Shown: positions 42,582 to 51,678, counted from the first letter of the stretch. The stretch: 64,000 nt of DNA from Hyphococcus sp. (GCA_028289605.1 JANQON010000005.1:124001-188000), one strand, 5' to 3'. The notes: generated by a model from the sequence alone, not told the origin. Made by a program: numbers and translations.

Positions 42582-43499
42582 CTAACCCCAGGGGCCGCGC
42601 CGCGGCGCCTCAAAAGGGTTTGACGATCCGTCCGCATCGAGACGAACGCCCGCCGGTCCCATCGCCATCAGCCGGTCGATCCGGTTTTGCGTTGCCGGGT
42701 GGGTCGAGAAAAGATTATCCCGGCCGCGTCCCGCCAATGGATTGATGATCATCAGCTGCCCGGTTTCCGGATGACGTTCCGCCGTTTCGTTGGGAATGCG
42801 CGCGGCGCCGTTTGAAATTTTCGCAAGAGCAGACGCAAGCCATTCCGGATGGCCGCAGATTTCCGCGCCCATTTTGTCGGCTTCGTATTCGCGTCCGCGG
42901 CTGATCGCCATCTGAACGAGCGCCGCCGCCATGGGCGCCAGGATCATGATCGCCAGCGCGCCGATCAGCCCCCCGCCATTGCGGTTGCCGCCGAAGAACA
43001 GGGCGAAGTTAGCAAGCATGGTGATCGCGCCGGCAATCGTCGCCGTTACGGTCATGGTGAGCGTGTCGCGATTTTTGACGTGTGCGAGTTCATGCGCCAT
43101 CACGCCCGCGATTTCATTTTCGTTCAGTATCGACAAGAGGCCGGTTGTCGCCGCGACGGCGGCGTTTTCCGGATTGCGGCCGGTGGCGAAGGCGTTGGGC
43201 TGCTGGTTCTCGATCACATAGACCCGCGGCTGCGGCATGTTCGCGTTGTGGGCGAGCGCGCGGACGATTTGCGCGTAACGGCGCACCGCGCCGGAGCCGT
43301 GATTTTCGTCGACCTCCTGCGCCTTGTACATGCGCAGGACCATTTTGTCGGAATTCCAATAGGCCCAGAAATTCGTGCCGGCCGCAAAAACAAATGCGAT
43401 CGCCATGCCCGCCCCGCCGCCGAGCAGATAGCCGACGCCCATGAAAAGAGCGGTCAAAGCAGCGAGCAACATGGCCGTGCGCACGGAATTCAGCATCAA
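42582..43499 (-). CDS. htpX: Membrane zinc protease HtpX
   Basis: Inner membrane M48 metalloprotease for quality control of misfolded membrane proteins. The 305 residues include two N-terminal helices (about 5-50), the zinc motif HELAH (His136, Glu137, His140) and the third ligand in the YEADK region. Additional helices follow the motif. Consecutive ATGs at 43499 and 43496. It is divergent from the SDHAF4-like gene. Confidence 0.94.
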   Translation of the reverse strand: MMLNSVRTAMLLAALTALFMGVGYLLGGGAGMAIAFVFAAGTNFWAYWNSDKMVLRMYKAQEVDENHGSGAVRRYAQIVRALAHNANMPQPRVYVIENQQPNAFATGRNPENAAVAATTGLLSILNENEIAGVMAHELAHVKNRDTLTMTVTATIAGAITMLANFALFFGGNRNGGGLIGALAIMILAPMAAALVQMAISRGREYEADKMGAEICGHPEWLASALAKISNGAARIPNETAERHPETGQLMIINPLAGRGRDNLFSTHPATQNRIDRLMAMGPAGVRLDADGSSNPFEAPRRGPWG

Positions 43500-43559
43500 A
43501 TCGTCCCTTTATCGGTCGGTAATTATGCCTATATGAGGAGCTGAGGAGTTTGCTTCAAT

Positions 43560-43775
43560 ATGACGTCTGATGCTGACGATCGCGCCAGCCCGCCCGGCGC
43601 CAATCCCGAAAAGGCGCTAACGCCGGCGGCGCGGCGCGCCCTGGAAGAGGCCGACGCCCGCCGCAAGGCTGCGCAGGAAAAGAAAGACGCCCAAAAAGAG
43701 ATCGGCGGGCCCAAAGGCGAGGAGCCGACCCGCTACGGCGACTGGGAACGCGGCGGCCGGGCCGTGGATTTCTGA
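43560..43775 (+). CDS. DUF1674 protein, succinate dehydrogenase assembly factor 4 (SDHAF4)
   Basis: A 71-residue protein with a charged N-terminal helix (TPAARRALEEADARRKAAQEK) and the DUF1674 C-terminal signature (GPKGEEPTRYGDWERGGRAVDF, split here as GPKGEEPTRYGDWE and GRAVDF). The family helps flavinate and assemble succinate dehydrogenase. The rest of the sdh operon is not here. Confidence 0.88.
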   Translation: MTSDADDRASPPGANPEKALTPAARRALEEADARRKAAQEKKDAQKEIGGPKGEEPTRYGDWERGGRAVDF

Positions 43776-43801
43776 CTTTTTTATTCTTCGCTTGATCTTT
43801 T

Positions 43802-43922
43802 GCCGTCATCCCGTGCGCGATGCAGCACGACAGTGCTGCTTCGCTGACACGGGATCTGCCGCCAACGATCCCGTGTCTGCACCGCATCATCAAAGATGCT
43901 GCGCTGCGCACGGGATGACGGC
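43802..43922. repeat. Nested inverted-repeat element
   Basis: The outer 17-base arms (43802-43818 and 43906-43922; GCCGTCATCCCGTGCGC and its exact complement) enclose an inner exact 10-base pair (43847-43856 and 43867-43876; ACACGGGATC / GATCCCGTGT). It could fold as a two-hairpin structure. The same GTCATCCCGTGCG core appears at about 47128-47140. It lies between convergent genes. Confidence 0.75.
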
Positions 43923-43928
43923 GTCCCT

Positions 43929-44249
43929 CTAATCCTCCACAAAATCCTTAAGCCGCTGCAGCGCGCCGTCCCACTCGTTGGAAATTTTGTCGAGCAGGCG
44001 CCGCGCGTCATCGAGGCCTTCGCGGCGCAGCGCGAAACGTTTTTCGCGTCCGCTTTGGGCGCTGTCGATCAGCCCTGCGGATTCAAGCACCGCAAGATGT
44101 TTGGTCACCCCTTGGCGCGTGATCGTCGATTCTCGCGTGAGTTCGGTGATCGATCGGGGGGCGCCGTCGCTGAGGGCCGAGAACAACGCAAGCCGCTTTG
44201 GATCGCCTAATGCGGCGAATACGGGCGCGGCCGCATCAGCCTTCGACAT
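43929..44249 (-). CDS. ArsR family transcriptional regulator
   Basis: A 106-residue winged-helix repressor. The HTH is at about 32-60: GAPRSITELTRESTITRQGVTKHLAVLESAGL. It overlaps the SRPBCC gene by 14 bases, as is common for ArsR-SRPBCC pairs. A GCAAC-N6-GTTGC palindrome upstream of the pair may be its operator. The lack of paired Cys argues against metal sensing. Confidence 0.9.
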   Translation of the reverse strand: MSKADAAAPVFAALGDPKRLALFSALSDGAPRSITELTRESTITRQGVTKHLAVLESAGLIDSAQSGREKRFALRREGLDDARRLLDKISNEWDGALQRLKDFVED

Positions 44250-44682
44250 AGGATTTGACGTTCTCTATCTGCTGCGACCAACCCTCGTCATTGCGCAGGA
44301 AGGCTTCGTCTCTGACGCCTTCAGGCAGCTTGGAGAAACCGGATTCGATAATCGTCAGCCGCGTGCCGTTCCCGGCGGGCTCGAGCAGAAACTCGCACAG
44401 GGTTTCCGGCTCGCCCGTATAATCTTTGTCCGGATCAATGGCGTGGGTGACCCAGCTGAATGCGATTCTTTTTTCCGGTTCGATGGCGACGACCGTGCCT
44501 TCCCACTTTAAGTTCTCATAGCCGGGAACCGTGATCTGTCCGGTGGTCTTGCCGCCGACGACGAAAGGCTGGTCGAGCCGGACCTGAAACCATTCCCCGA
44601 ATTTCTTGTGGTCAACGATCGCGTCCCAGACTTTTGCGACAGGCGCGTCGATCTCGATGGTTTTCGTGATGCTGTCTTTCAT
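44236..44682 (-). CDS. SRPBCC/AHSA1 domain protein
   Basis: A 148-residue START/Bet v1-like protein of the AHSA1 type (Aha1-like). The strand-rich start SITKTIEIDAPVAKVWDAIVDHKKFGEWF and the later DKDYTGEPETLCEFLLEPAGNGTRLTI region, ending in a long helix, are typical. These bind hydrophobic ligands; the ligand here is unknown. It is the first gene of a two-gene operon with the ArsR regulator. Confidence 0.88.
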   Translation of the reverse strand: MKDSITKTIEIDAPVAKVWDAIVDHKKFGEWFQVRLDQPFVVGGKTTGQITVPGYENLKWEGTVVAIEPEKRIAFSWVTHAIDPDKDYTGEPETLCEFLLEPAGNGTRLTIIESGFSKLPEGVRDEAFLRNDEGWSQQIENVKSYVEG

Positions 44683-44730
44683 GACGTCGTCTCCTGGTGG
44701 GATCGGTCATACGCCCTTTCAGGAAAATAT

Positions 44731-44746
44731 GCAACTGATTGGTTGC
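44731..44746. promoter_or_regulatory. ArsR operator candidate
   Basis: GCAAC-TGATTG-GTTGC is an inverted repeat 48 bases upstream of the SRPBCC start. It is the right size and place for an ArsR dimer site and the only palindrome near the operon promoter. Confidence 0.5.
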
Positions 44747-44855
44747 GTTTTATCTAACGGTCATCGACCTTCGCCAGAGGCGGCTTGCCAAGGCCGATCT
44801 AAGCCATGAAACACCCTCATGTGCGCTAGGGGCCTTTCGTCGAAGATAGTCTTTC

Positions 44856-45009
44856 CCGCTCATTCCCGCGAAAGCGGGAATCCATTCACCGCAGTTCTCG
44901 CGCAAGCCGAGGGAAAAACTTGGGTGCAAGACTGCTCTTCAGCATAGACGCAAAATGACGAACGACAGCCGATGGCGACCTGGATTCCCGCTTTCGCGGG
45001 AATGAGCGG
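44856..45009. repeat. Perfect 29-bp inverted repeat pair
   Basis: 44856-44884 and 44981-45009 are exact reverse complements. Each arm is itself a hairpin (ATTCCCGC-GAAA-GCGGGAAT core). The sequence type is a widespread REP-like intergenic element of proteobacteria. Confidence 0.85.
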
Positions 45010-45099
45010 GGGGAAGCATGTTCGGAAAACCTCCATGCCGCAAAAAAGACGCCGCCCCTCAATTTCCGAGAGGCGGCGCAAGATAAGCGCGCGGGGGCC

Positions 45100-45915
45100 T
45101 TATGCGCGCTGGCCGTCTGCGACGCGGATCGTCCGGTCGCCTTGTTCGGTGATCGCCTCGAACCGCGCATTGGTGTCGGCGTGTTCGGTGCCCATCCAGC
45201 GGTCCCACCAGGTGAAATAGAGGGCGTAGTTGCCGGTCATCTTCTCGTGGTGCATGTCGTGATGGGTGATCGTCGTGAAGCGGTCGAGAATGGGGTTCTT
45301 CGTCCAGCCGCGCGGCATCAGTTCATATCCGCAATGGCCGGCGGCGTTCCGCACGATCATCATCCACATGTAGATCATGGTGGCGATGTCATGGGTCGGC
45401 ACGATCATGCAGTAGAGGGGGATGACCATGAAATTCACCGCCGCCTCGGCCGCGTCGAAGGAATAGGCGGTAAAGGGCGTCGGGTTCTTCGACAGGTGGT
45501 GAACCCGGTGGAACGCCCGGAACAGCTTCGGGTGGTGCATCACCCTGTGGGTCCAGTAGAAATAGGCGTCGTGAAAGACCACCAGACCGGCGATAGAGAG
45601 GATAAGATACGCCCAGCCATAGTCCGAGACGTCCGAGTAAAACCGGAACCAGCCTTGCGCCGCGCCCTCGTAGACGAAGACGCCCATCACCATGAAGACG
45701 ATGACCGTCGATCCTGAATAGAGGAGCTCGCGGCGGATCTGGGCTGCGCGGCGCGTGGGTTTGCGGATTTTGCGCGGCGCCAGGACGCCGCTGAGCAGGA
45801 CCCAGACCACGAGCCAGGTGCCGACCGCGCCAACGAGATAACGCGTCGATTCAACCTGAATAGAGGTTGGCGCCCGTCGCGCCACCGCCTCAAAAAACCA
45901 GATGATTAAGTCCAT
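45100..45915 (-). CDS. Fatty acid hydroxylase / sterol desaturase family protein
   Basis: Membrane-bound diiron oxygenase of 271 residues. The ATG at 45915 follows GGAGAAACC. The His clusters are visible: HDAYFYWTHRVMHH, HRVHHLS and HHDMHHEKM, which bind two irons in this family. About four membrane helices surround them. It would hydroxylate or desaturate a lipid; the exact lipid is not clear. A membrane-type AraC regulator is upstream on the same strand. Confidence 0.9.
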   Translation of the reverse strand: MDLIIWFFEAVARRAPTSIQVESTRYLVGAVGTWLVVWVLLSGVLAPRKIRKPTRRAAQIRRELLYSGSTVIVFMVMGVFVYEGAAQGWFRFYSDVSDYGWAYLILSIAGLVVFHDAYFYWTHRVMHHPKLFRAFHRVHHLSKNPTPFTAYSFDAAEAAVNFMVIPLYCMIVPTHDIATMIYMWMMIVRNAAGHCGYELMPRGWTKNPILDRFTTITHHDMHHEKMTGNYALYFTWWDRWMGTEHADTNARFEAITEQGDRTIRVADGQRA

Positions 45916-46024
45916 GGGGTTTCTCCAAATTTTTGTTTTGTGTGGAGAAGCCTGATGGAATTGGCGCAAAAGGTCTTATCGCCGGCGAAAATCTTCGCGC
46001 ATTTTTGAAAATGAGGGCCCTTTT

Positions 46025-47095
46025 TCAGTTTTGCGCAGCAGAATCTGGCGCAAGCGCGGCATTTCTGAAATCCGAAGGCGTCGCGCCGGTCTCCAGCTTG
46101 AACGCTCGGTTGAACGAGGCGAGGGAGGCGAAGCCGGAATCCATGGCGATGGTCAGGATCGGCAGGCCCGCCTTGTCCTTGTCGGCGAGGGCCGCCTTGG
46201 CGTCCTGCATGCGATAGCCGTTCAGGAACGAGCGAAAATTCCTGTGCCCCATGGATTTGTTGATGAGCGCGCGCAATTGGTGCTCCGGGGCGCCGATTCG
46301 CTCCGCGAGGGCGCCGATGGAGAGGTCGGGTTCCAGGTAGATCTTGTCCGATTCCATGGCGCCCACGAGCTTGTCGTGCAGGATCCGTTCTTTTGGCGTG
46401 AGCGTCGGCGCCGCCGTTTCAGGAGCAGGCGCGCGTTTTTCGAACGCCAGCATCGAGCGGTCGAGGCGCAACAGCCAGAACGCGCTCCAGACGATCACGG
46501 CGACAAATGCGGAAAGCTGGGCGACATTCACCGCAATCGGCGTGTAGTAGTAGCCATAGACACGCTCGCCATAAAGGTCGGTCAGAAACAGAACCGAAAT
46601 GGCGACCGCAATGAACACCCGAGCCCGCCGGCGTCCTTCGACCAGATCTGTCCGCCGCCCTTTCAAGGCGACATACACGATATGAGCGACGATACCGGTC
46701 GCCAGCAACGAACGTGCGGTCCCGGCCCATTGATATTGCGGCGGCGCGAGTTTGATGAAATCGCCGAGATTGACCAGCCCGAACGCCGTCCACGCGATGG
46801 CGACGCCCCATTCGAGGGCGCCTAGCCGAAAGTTGTCATAAAGAAGCGAGAGGCAGAACCACCAGATAAAAATGGCGGTGGACGAACTGACGGGCGACAG
46901 CACCATGCGCCAGGCTTCCGGCGGCGCGGCGCTGTTGGCGGAAATACTGGTCGCCATAACGGCGGTGAGGCTGACGCATAACAGAAAACCGAAACGCGCC
47001 GCCGCGACGTCCCGGGCGTCGCGCAAGCAAAACGCCGCCAGGAGCAAGAGCAACGTAATCCCGGCGATACGGACAAAGAGTTCGGCGAATTCCAT
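46025..47095 (-). CDS. AraC-family regulator with membrane N-terminus
   Basis: A 356-residue protein in two parts: about seven predicted membrane helices (about 1-215) and a C-terminal AraC helix-turn-helix pair (about 255-350), with DLSIGALAERIGAPEHQLRALI and the second motif ILTIAMDSGFASLASFNRAFKLETGATPSDFR (split over helix 2). It probably senses a membrane signal and controls nearby genes such as the fatty acid hydroxylase downstream. ATG at 47131 is an alternative start. Confidence 0.86.
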   Translation of the reverse strand: MEFAELFVRIAGITLLLLLAAFCLRDARDVAAARFGFLLCVSLTAVMATSISANSAAPPEAWRMVLSPVSSSTAIFIWWFCLSLLYDNFRLGALEWGVAIAWTAFGLVNLGDFIKLAPPQYQWAGTARSLLATGIVAHIVYVALKGRRTDLVEGRRRARVFIAVAISVLFLTDLYGERVYGYYYTPIAVNVAQLSAFVAVIVWSAFWLLRLDRSMLAFEKRAPAPETAAPTLTPKERILHDKLVGAMESDKIYLEPDLSIGALAERIGAPEHQLRALINKSMGHRNFRSFLNGYRMQDAKAALADKDKAGLPILTIAMDSGFASLASFNRAFKLETGATPSDFRNAALAPDSAAQN

Positions 47096-47151
47096 AAGCG
47101 TGATTATGAGATACGTTGCGGGATTCGTCATCCCGTGCGAACCCACGGCCC

Positions 47152-47178
47152 GCTCGCCCCGGCGCAGGCCGGGGTCTC
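47152..47178. repeat. Short CCGG palindromic repeat, copy B
   Basis: CCGCTCGCCCCGGCGCAGGC followed by CGGGGTC. Same family as 17296-17322. It is next to a GTCATCCCGTGCG core shared with the element at 43802. Confidence 0.6.
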
Positions 47179-47254
47179 CGACAAGTTTACGGGTCTTCGC
47201 CTTGTGAGATTCCGGCCTTCGCCGGAACGAGCGCGTTACTTATGGGTGCAACGC

Positions 47255-48586
47255 CTACCGATAAAAAACGGTTTCGTTGCCGGTAAAAGCCCAGGGCTCT
47301 TCAAGATCGATGCAAGTAAACGCATCGCCCCGCGCTTCGATCTTTAACAGCGCCGGTCCTTCCGGCGCGGTGTTGCGCTCGACCAGGAGCACCCCGTTGA
47401 TCTGGGGACCCACGAAATTGGCGCGGAGGCGTTCGTAGCAATAGACTTTACCGTCGCGCACATCTTTGAATGGGGCGTTGATGCGGCCTTCCCCGCGCTC
47501 GAAGGACAGGAAATCCTTTGCCGCATCAGCGGCTTCCTGATCCATCATCGGCGGCAAGGCGATCAGCGACGGGGTGAGCGAGGTCAGCCGTCCATGCAGG
47601 GCGAAGATCAGCCTGTCCGGATCGATCGTATCCGGGCTCAATGCAACGGCGCTCACTTTTGTCGCCGCCGCGTTATGGGCCGCGTCGGTGAACCAAACGC
47701 CTCTCGCAGCGCCCGGCGCGTCGGCGACGGCGGCACGGCAGGCGTCTTCTCCACGGGCGCGCCTGATGCCCCAACTGTCGCCAAGCAGCGCCGACCAGTC
47801 GCCGCGTGTGCGTCGCGGCAGATAGTCAAGCGCACATCTCGCCTTGTCCGTAGGCGGGGTGATGGCGTCGATTAATTCCGGCGCGGCGCCCAGGGCAATT
47901 GCGCGGGGGAACGGATTACTGGTGTAGCGCTCCGGCGCTTCCAGCTGCGCCGGCGTTGCGGCGAGATCGTGAAGACCGACGTCGAACCCATTGGCTTCAC
48001 CGATAACGTTGCCGGTCTGTACACGGATGTTCACAAGTTTTGCGAGATGGTCCGGTCCGCCGAGTTCGGTAAAGGCGCGAAGGTCGCCGGCCTTCCGCAG
48101 AATGTCCTCGCTCAGCGTATCGATCCGGCCGTAGTAAAAGGAAATCGTTTCACATGACCGGAAGTGCACGTTCCAGGACTGCGCGACAGGCTCGCCTTTT
48201 TCATTGCGGTCGGTGATCCGTTCAATCGCAATAATGTCCGCCCGCGCCGGCGCCAGAACGCTTGTGGCGCGTCGTTGAAACGCCGTTTCGCCCGATCGCG
48301 TGTTGATCCGAATATAGGGCGCCGGCAACACTTCGCCCGGCGCAGTGACGCCGCCCAGCGGGGATACCGATAAGATGTCTTCAATCGGTGCGAAGGGTCC
48401 TGCGAAAGCAGGCTCGGCGAGGGCGCAGGCGCGCGCCGCCGCCGGCGCCTTTTCGATCTTGGCGGCCGCAAGGCTGGCGCGCTCGACCGCCTGACGGCCC
48501 GCATGCGGATACATGACGGCGCCGACGAGAAGCGCGGCGGTGAAGACCGCTGCGGCAAGGCGCGTGTAATATCCCGACCCGTTCAT
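47255..48586 (-). CDS. Membrane-anchored protein with degenerate M23-like region
   Basis: A 443-residue protein from the ATG at 48586 (MNGSGYYTRLAAAVFTAALLVG), which gives one N-terminal membrane helix; an upstream ATG at 48625 is also possible. The region about 140-225 (ISFYYGRIDTLSEDIL, then RVQTGNVIGEANGFDVGLHDL) recalls an M23/lysostaphin beta-fold, but no HxxxD or HxH zinc site is seen. The C-terminal part is a separate domain with a Cys pair. No function can be given. Confidence 0.65.
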   Translation of the reverse strand: MNGSGYYTRLAAAVFTAALLVGAVMYPHAGRQAVERASLAAAKIEKAPAAARACALAEPAFAGPFAPIEDILSVSPLGGVTAPGEVLPAPYIRINTRSGETAFQRRATSVLAPARADIIAIERITDRNEKGEPVAQSWNVHFRSCETISFYYGRIDTLSEDILRKAGDLRAFTELGGPDHLAKLVNIRVQTGNVIGEANGFDVGLHDLAATPAQLEAPERYTSNPFPRAIALGAAPELIDAITPPTDKARCALDYLPRRTRGDWSALLGDSWGIRRARGEDACRAAVADAPGAARGVWFTDAAHNAAATKVSAVALSPDTIDPDRLIFALHGRLTSLTPSLIALPPMMDQEAADAAKDFLSFERGEGRINAPFKDVRDGKVYCYERLRANFVGPQINGVLLVERNTAPEGPALLKIEARGDAFTCIDLEEPWAFTGNETVFYR

Positions 48587-48818
48587 GACCCGTCTGATGA
48601 TCCCCACTGTCAAATCGCGCGCCATGGCGGCGCCCGGATTCCGCGCCAAGGCCCCCACCGGCCTGTCGCAGATCCCTTAAGATCAGCGGGCTCACGGGCC
48701 AAGTCAAGGGCGGCGCCTGGGCGCGAAAAAGCCCCTTCGGCGCTCGACAAGCAAGGGGCGGTTTCGTTAACGATCGGTGAGGGCCGAGCGCCCGGCTGGG
48801 GAAATACGGGAGACAGGC

Positions 48819-49706
48819 ATGGTTAAATGGCGGGACCGGCGCAAAAGCACCAATGTTGAGGACCGCCGCGGCGGCGCGGCCGCGGGCGGGGCCGGCGCAG
48901 GGGTCGCCGTTATGCTGCTTCGGGTTGTGCTCAGCCGTTTCGGTCTGCGCGGCCTCGTCTTTGTGGCGCTGATCGGCGGCGGTCTTTACCTTATGGGCGT
49001 CAATCCGATGGGCCTTTTTTCAGGGGGCGCCGGGGGCGGACAAACAGCCCAGCCGGCGGACGATGAAGCCTCGCAATTCGTGCGCGCTGTCCTGGCCGAC
49101 ACCGAAGACGTGTGGGGCGCGATTTTCGCCGAAAACGGATCTCGCTATCCGGCGCCGACCCTTGTGTTGTTCTCCAGACAAGTGAATTCCGCCTGCGGCT
49201 ACGCCAGCGCTGCGGCGGGTCCGTTTTACTGTCCGGCTGACCGAAAAGCGTATCTCGACACGTCGTTCTTTACCGAATTGTCGAGACGTTTCGGCGCGCC
49301 CGGCGATTTCGCCGCCGCCTATGTCATCGCCCATGAGGTCGGGCACCATATCCAGACGGTGACCGGGATATCGACGCAAGTGCGCGCGGCGCAGCAGCGC
49401 GCCCGGGGCCAGGCGGAAGCCAATCAGTATCAGGTCATGATGGAATTGCAGGCGGACTGTTACGCCGGCGTGTGGGCCAACCGCGCCGAGCGCATGAGCG
49501 ATACCCTTGATGACGGCGATATCGAAGAGGGCCTTCGCGCGGCCGCCGCCATCGGCGACGATACGCTGCAGCGAAACGCGGGACGGCGGGTGACCCCGGA
49601 AAGCTTCACCCATGGCTCGTCAGCGCAGCGACAGCGCTGGTTCACTATCGGCCTTCGCACAGGCGACATCAATCAATGCGACACGTTCAGCGCCAGCCAG
49701 CTTTAG
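48819..49706 (+). CDS. ypfJ: YpfJ family neutral zinc metallopeptidase
   Basis: A 295-residue protein, ATG at 48819 with GGGAGACAGGC upstream. The N-terminus has a charged cytoplasmic stretch (KWRDRRKSTNVEDRRGG), one membrane helix (about 38-62) and a periplasmic peptidase domain. The zinc site is HEVGHH (residues 172-177), with a downstream acid in ELQADCYAG. The family motif CGYASAAAGPFYCPAD is also present. Function in bacteria is poorly known. It converges on trkH. Confidence 0.92.
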   Translation: MVKWRDRRKSTNVEDRRGGAAAGGAGAGVAVMLLRVVLSRFGLRGLVFVALIGGGLYLMGVNPMGLFSGGAGGGQTAQPADDEASQFVRAVLADTEDVWGAIFAENGSRYPAPTLVLFSRQVNSACGYASAAAGPFYCPADRKAYLDTSFFTELSRRFGAPGDFAAAYVIAHEVGHHIQTVTGISTQVRAAQQRARGQAEANQYQVMMELQADCYAGVWANRAERMSDTLDDGDIEEGLRAAAAIGDDTLQRNAGRRVTPESFTHGSSAQRQRWFTIGLRTGDINQCDTFSASQL

Positions 49707-49727
49707 AGACGTCCATTGCGGCGACGG

Positions 49728-51203
49728 TCAACCACGCCAGAAGGCCGGCGTCAAAATCACTAAAATCGTAAACAGCTCCAACCGGCCAAGCAGCATGCCC
49801 GCGGACAATATCAGTTTAGCAGCGTCTGGGAGCGAGGCGTAGTTGCCCGCCGGTCCGACGACGTCGCCGAGCCCCGGGCCCACATTGGCGATCGCCGAGC
49901 CTGCCGCTGAGAGCGCCGTTAACGTATCAAGGCCCAGTCCCGCCAGCAAAACGGCGATAGTCGCGAAGGTTGCGAAATAGACGAAGAAGAAACTCAATAC
50001 GGAAACGAACACGTCATCCGTAAGCGGACGGCCATTGTAGCGGGCGACAAAAACGCCGTTGGGATGGGCGAGGCGGCGCGCATAAACCCGGATGGCGGCC
50101 AGCGCCACCTGAAACCGGAAGATCTTCATGCCGCACGACGTTGATCCGGCGCAGCCGCCGATGAACATAATGCAAAAGAAAAATCCTACCGCAAAGGGCC
50201 CCCAGGCGTTATAATCCGTCGTCGCGTAGCCGGTGCCCGTGAGGATGGAGACGACGTTGAAAATCGATAGACGAAACGCCGTGAATGCGTCGACATCATC
50301 AAATAACGTCAGTACTCGAAGCATCATGATGACGGTCAGCACAGCGACGACGCCGAGGAAAAACTGGATCTGGCTGTCGCGCAGGATTCGGGACCAGGTC
50401 CCGCGCAAAAGGGCGGCGAGAAAAATGCCGAACGGCAGACTGCCGATGATCATGAATACGGTGACGATCAGATCAAGCGGTGCCCGCCCGACCGTCAAAA
50501 ACGCGCCGAGGGAGGCGTCGCGAGTTGAGAAGCCGCCGGTGGCGACCGTCGTCATGGCGTGATTGAGCGCATGCCAGGCGGGCATGCCGAAGGCGACGAG
50601 GAGCAGAAAACACAAGACCGTGAAGAATACATAGATTTGCGTCAGCATCAGCGAATACTGAGTCGCGCTGGCGATGTGTTTTTCCGTCATGTCCCAAGCT
50701 TCGGACTTGAAGATCTGCATGCCGCCGACTTTCAGCGCGGGAAGAACCGCGAACGCCATGATGATAATGCCGACCCCGCCGAACCATTGCAGCATCGAGC
50801 GCCACAACAATGCGCCCGGCGGCGCATAGTCCAGATTGGTCACGACAGTTGATCCGGTTGTCGTGAGGCCGGACATCGACTCAAAAAACGCGTCGACAAA
50901 TGACAGATTGAGACCGCCCAGCGCCAGGGGCACAGCCGCGAAAACGACCAGCGACAGCCAACTGCAGGCAGTCAGCAAGAAGCCCTCACGGACCGTGATC
51001 CTTTCAATCGGCCCCCATGTGGCCGCCGCGGCGCCGCCGCCGGCGAATACCGAAACGATGGCGCCGATGGCGAACGCCGACCAGTCGGCGCGATGCGCGT
51101 CGTCCGGCGACATCAAATTGACCGTCATCGGAATGAGCATCGTCGCGCCGAGCATGGCGACGAGAACGCCTGTCACAAGAAGTACCGGCCGAAATGCGAG
51201 CAT
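49728..51203 (-). CDS. trkH: TrkH family potassium uptake protein
   Basis: Potassium-translocating subunit of a Trk system, 491 residues with about ten helices and the four selectivity-loop regions, the first recognisable as SGLTTTGSTVV and others as ATGGFST, GTGYATTD and GCAGSTSCG. ATG at 51203 with GGGA before it; a TTG at 51212 is less likely. The nucleotide-binding TrkA partner is not nearby. Confidence 0.9.
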   Translation of the reverse strand: MLAFRPVLLVTGVLVAMLGATMLIPMTVNLMSPDDAHRADWSAFAIGAIVSVFAGGGAAAATWGPIERITVREGFLLTACSWLSLVVFAAVPLALGGLNLSFVDAFFESMSGLTTTGSTVVTNLDYAPPGALLWRSMLQWFGGVGIIIMAFAVLPALKVGGMQIFKSEAWDMTEKHIASATQYSLMLTQIYVFFTVLCFLLLVAFGMPAWHALNHAMTTVATGGFSTRDASLGAFLTVGRAPLDLIVTVFMIIGSLPFGIFLAALLRGTWSRILRDSQIQFFLGVVAVLTVIMMLRVLTLFDDVDAFTAFRLSIFNVVSILTGTGYATTDYNAWGPFAVGFFFCIMFIGGCAGSTSCGMKIFRFQVALAAIRVYARRLAHPNGVFVARYNGRPLTDDVFVSVLSFFFVYFATFATIAVLLAGLGLDTLTALSAAGSAIANVGPGLGDVVGPAGNYASLPDAAKLILSAGMLLGRLELFTILVILTPAFWRG

Positions 51204-51258
51204 TAGTCCCAATCGCGCCCTGGCGCGCGAGGCTCCGTTAGTCGGTCAAACGTTGTGG

Positions 51259-51678
51259 CTAATGGATTTGTCGCAGTTCATGAGGGCTGTCGAGAGAGAA
51301 TGCCGGAATATCGACTTCAAAGGCCTCGCCCCGCGCCGTCGTCATACCGTAGCTGCCGACCATCAGTCCCGACGGCGTCGCCAGCGGCGCGCCGGACGTG
51401 TATTCAAATCCTTCGCCTGGGCGCAGGACCGGCTGTTCGCCCACGACCCCGTCGCCGCTCACTTCGTCGGTAAAGCCCTGCGCGTCGGTAATGCGCCAGT
51501 GGCGGGTCTGCAATTGCACGATGTCTTCGGACTCATTGTCGATCCGGACGCGATAGGCCCAGACATAACGCGGCTCTTCCGGATCGGATTCGTCCTCCAG
51601 ATAATATGGATCGACCTGTACGCGGATGCCCCGCGTGATGCATTCGTAGGTCAGATTGTCCATCAGGCTGCGTCGCAT
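51259..51678 (-). CDS. apaG: ApaG protein (CorD)
   Basis: A 139-residue fibronectin-type III-like protein. ATG at 51678 follows GAGGAGTAG; the upstream open frame overlaps the divergent gene. The core YVWAYRVRIDNESEDIVQLQTRHWRITDA region and the GEQPVLRPGEGFEYTSG motif are conserved in ApaG/CorD. It is linked to phosphate/pyrophosphate or divalent ion homeostasis, but its mechanism is unclear. Confidence 0.92.
   Translation of the reverse strand: MRRSLMDNLTYECITRGIRVQVDPYYLEDESDPEEPRYVWAYRVRIDNESEDIVQLQTRHWRITDAQGFTDEVSGDGVVGEQPVLRPGEGFEYTSGAPLATPSGLMVGSYGMTTARGEAFEVDIPAFSLDSPHELRQIH

Larger units (their letters stand above)
44683..45099. other. Intergenic region of 417 bases: operator candidate and inverted repeats
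   Basis: No credible gene. It holds the upstream region of the SRPBCC-ArsR operon with a palindrome (44731-44746), then a long perfect inverted repeat (44856-44884 with 44981-45009). The bases between show no other feature. The hydroxylase gene ends at 45100. Confidence 0.6.
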
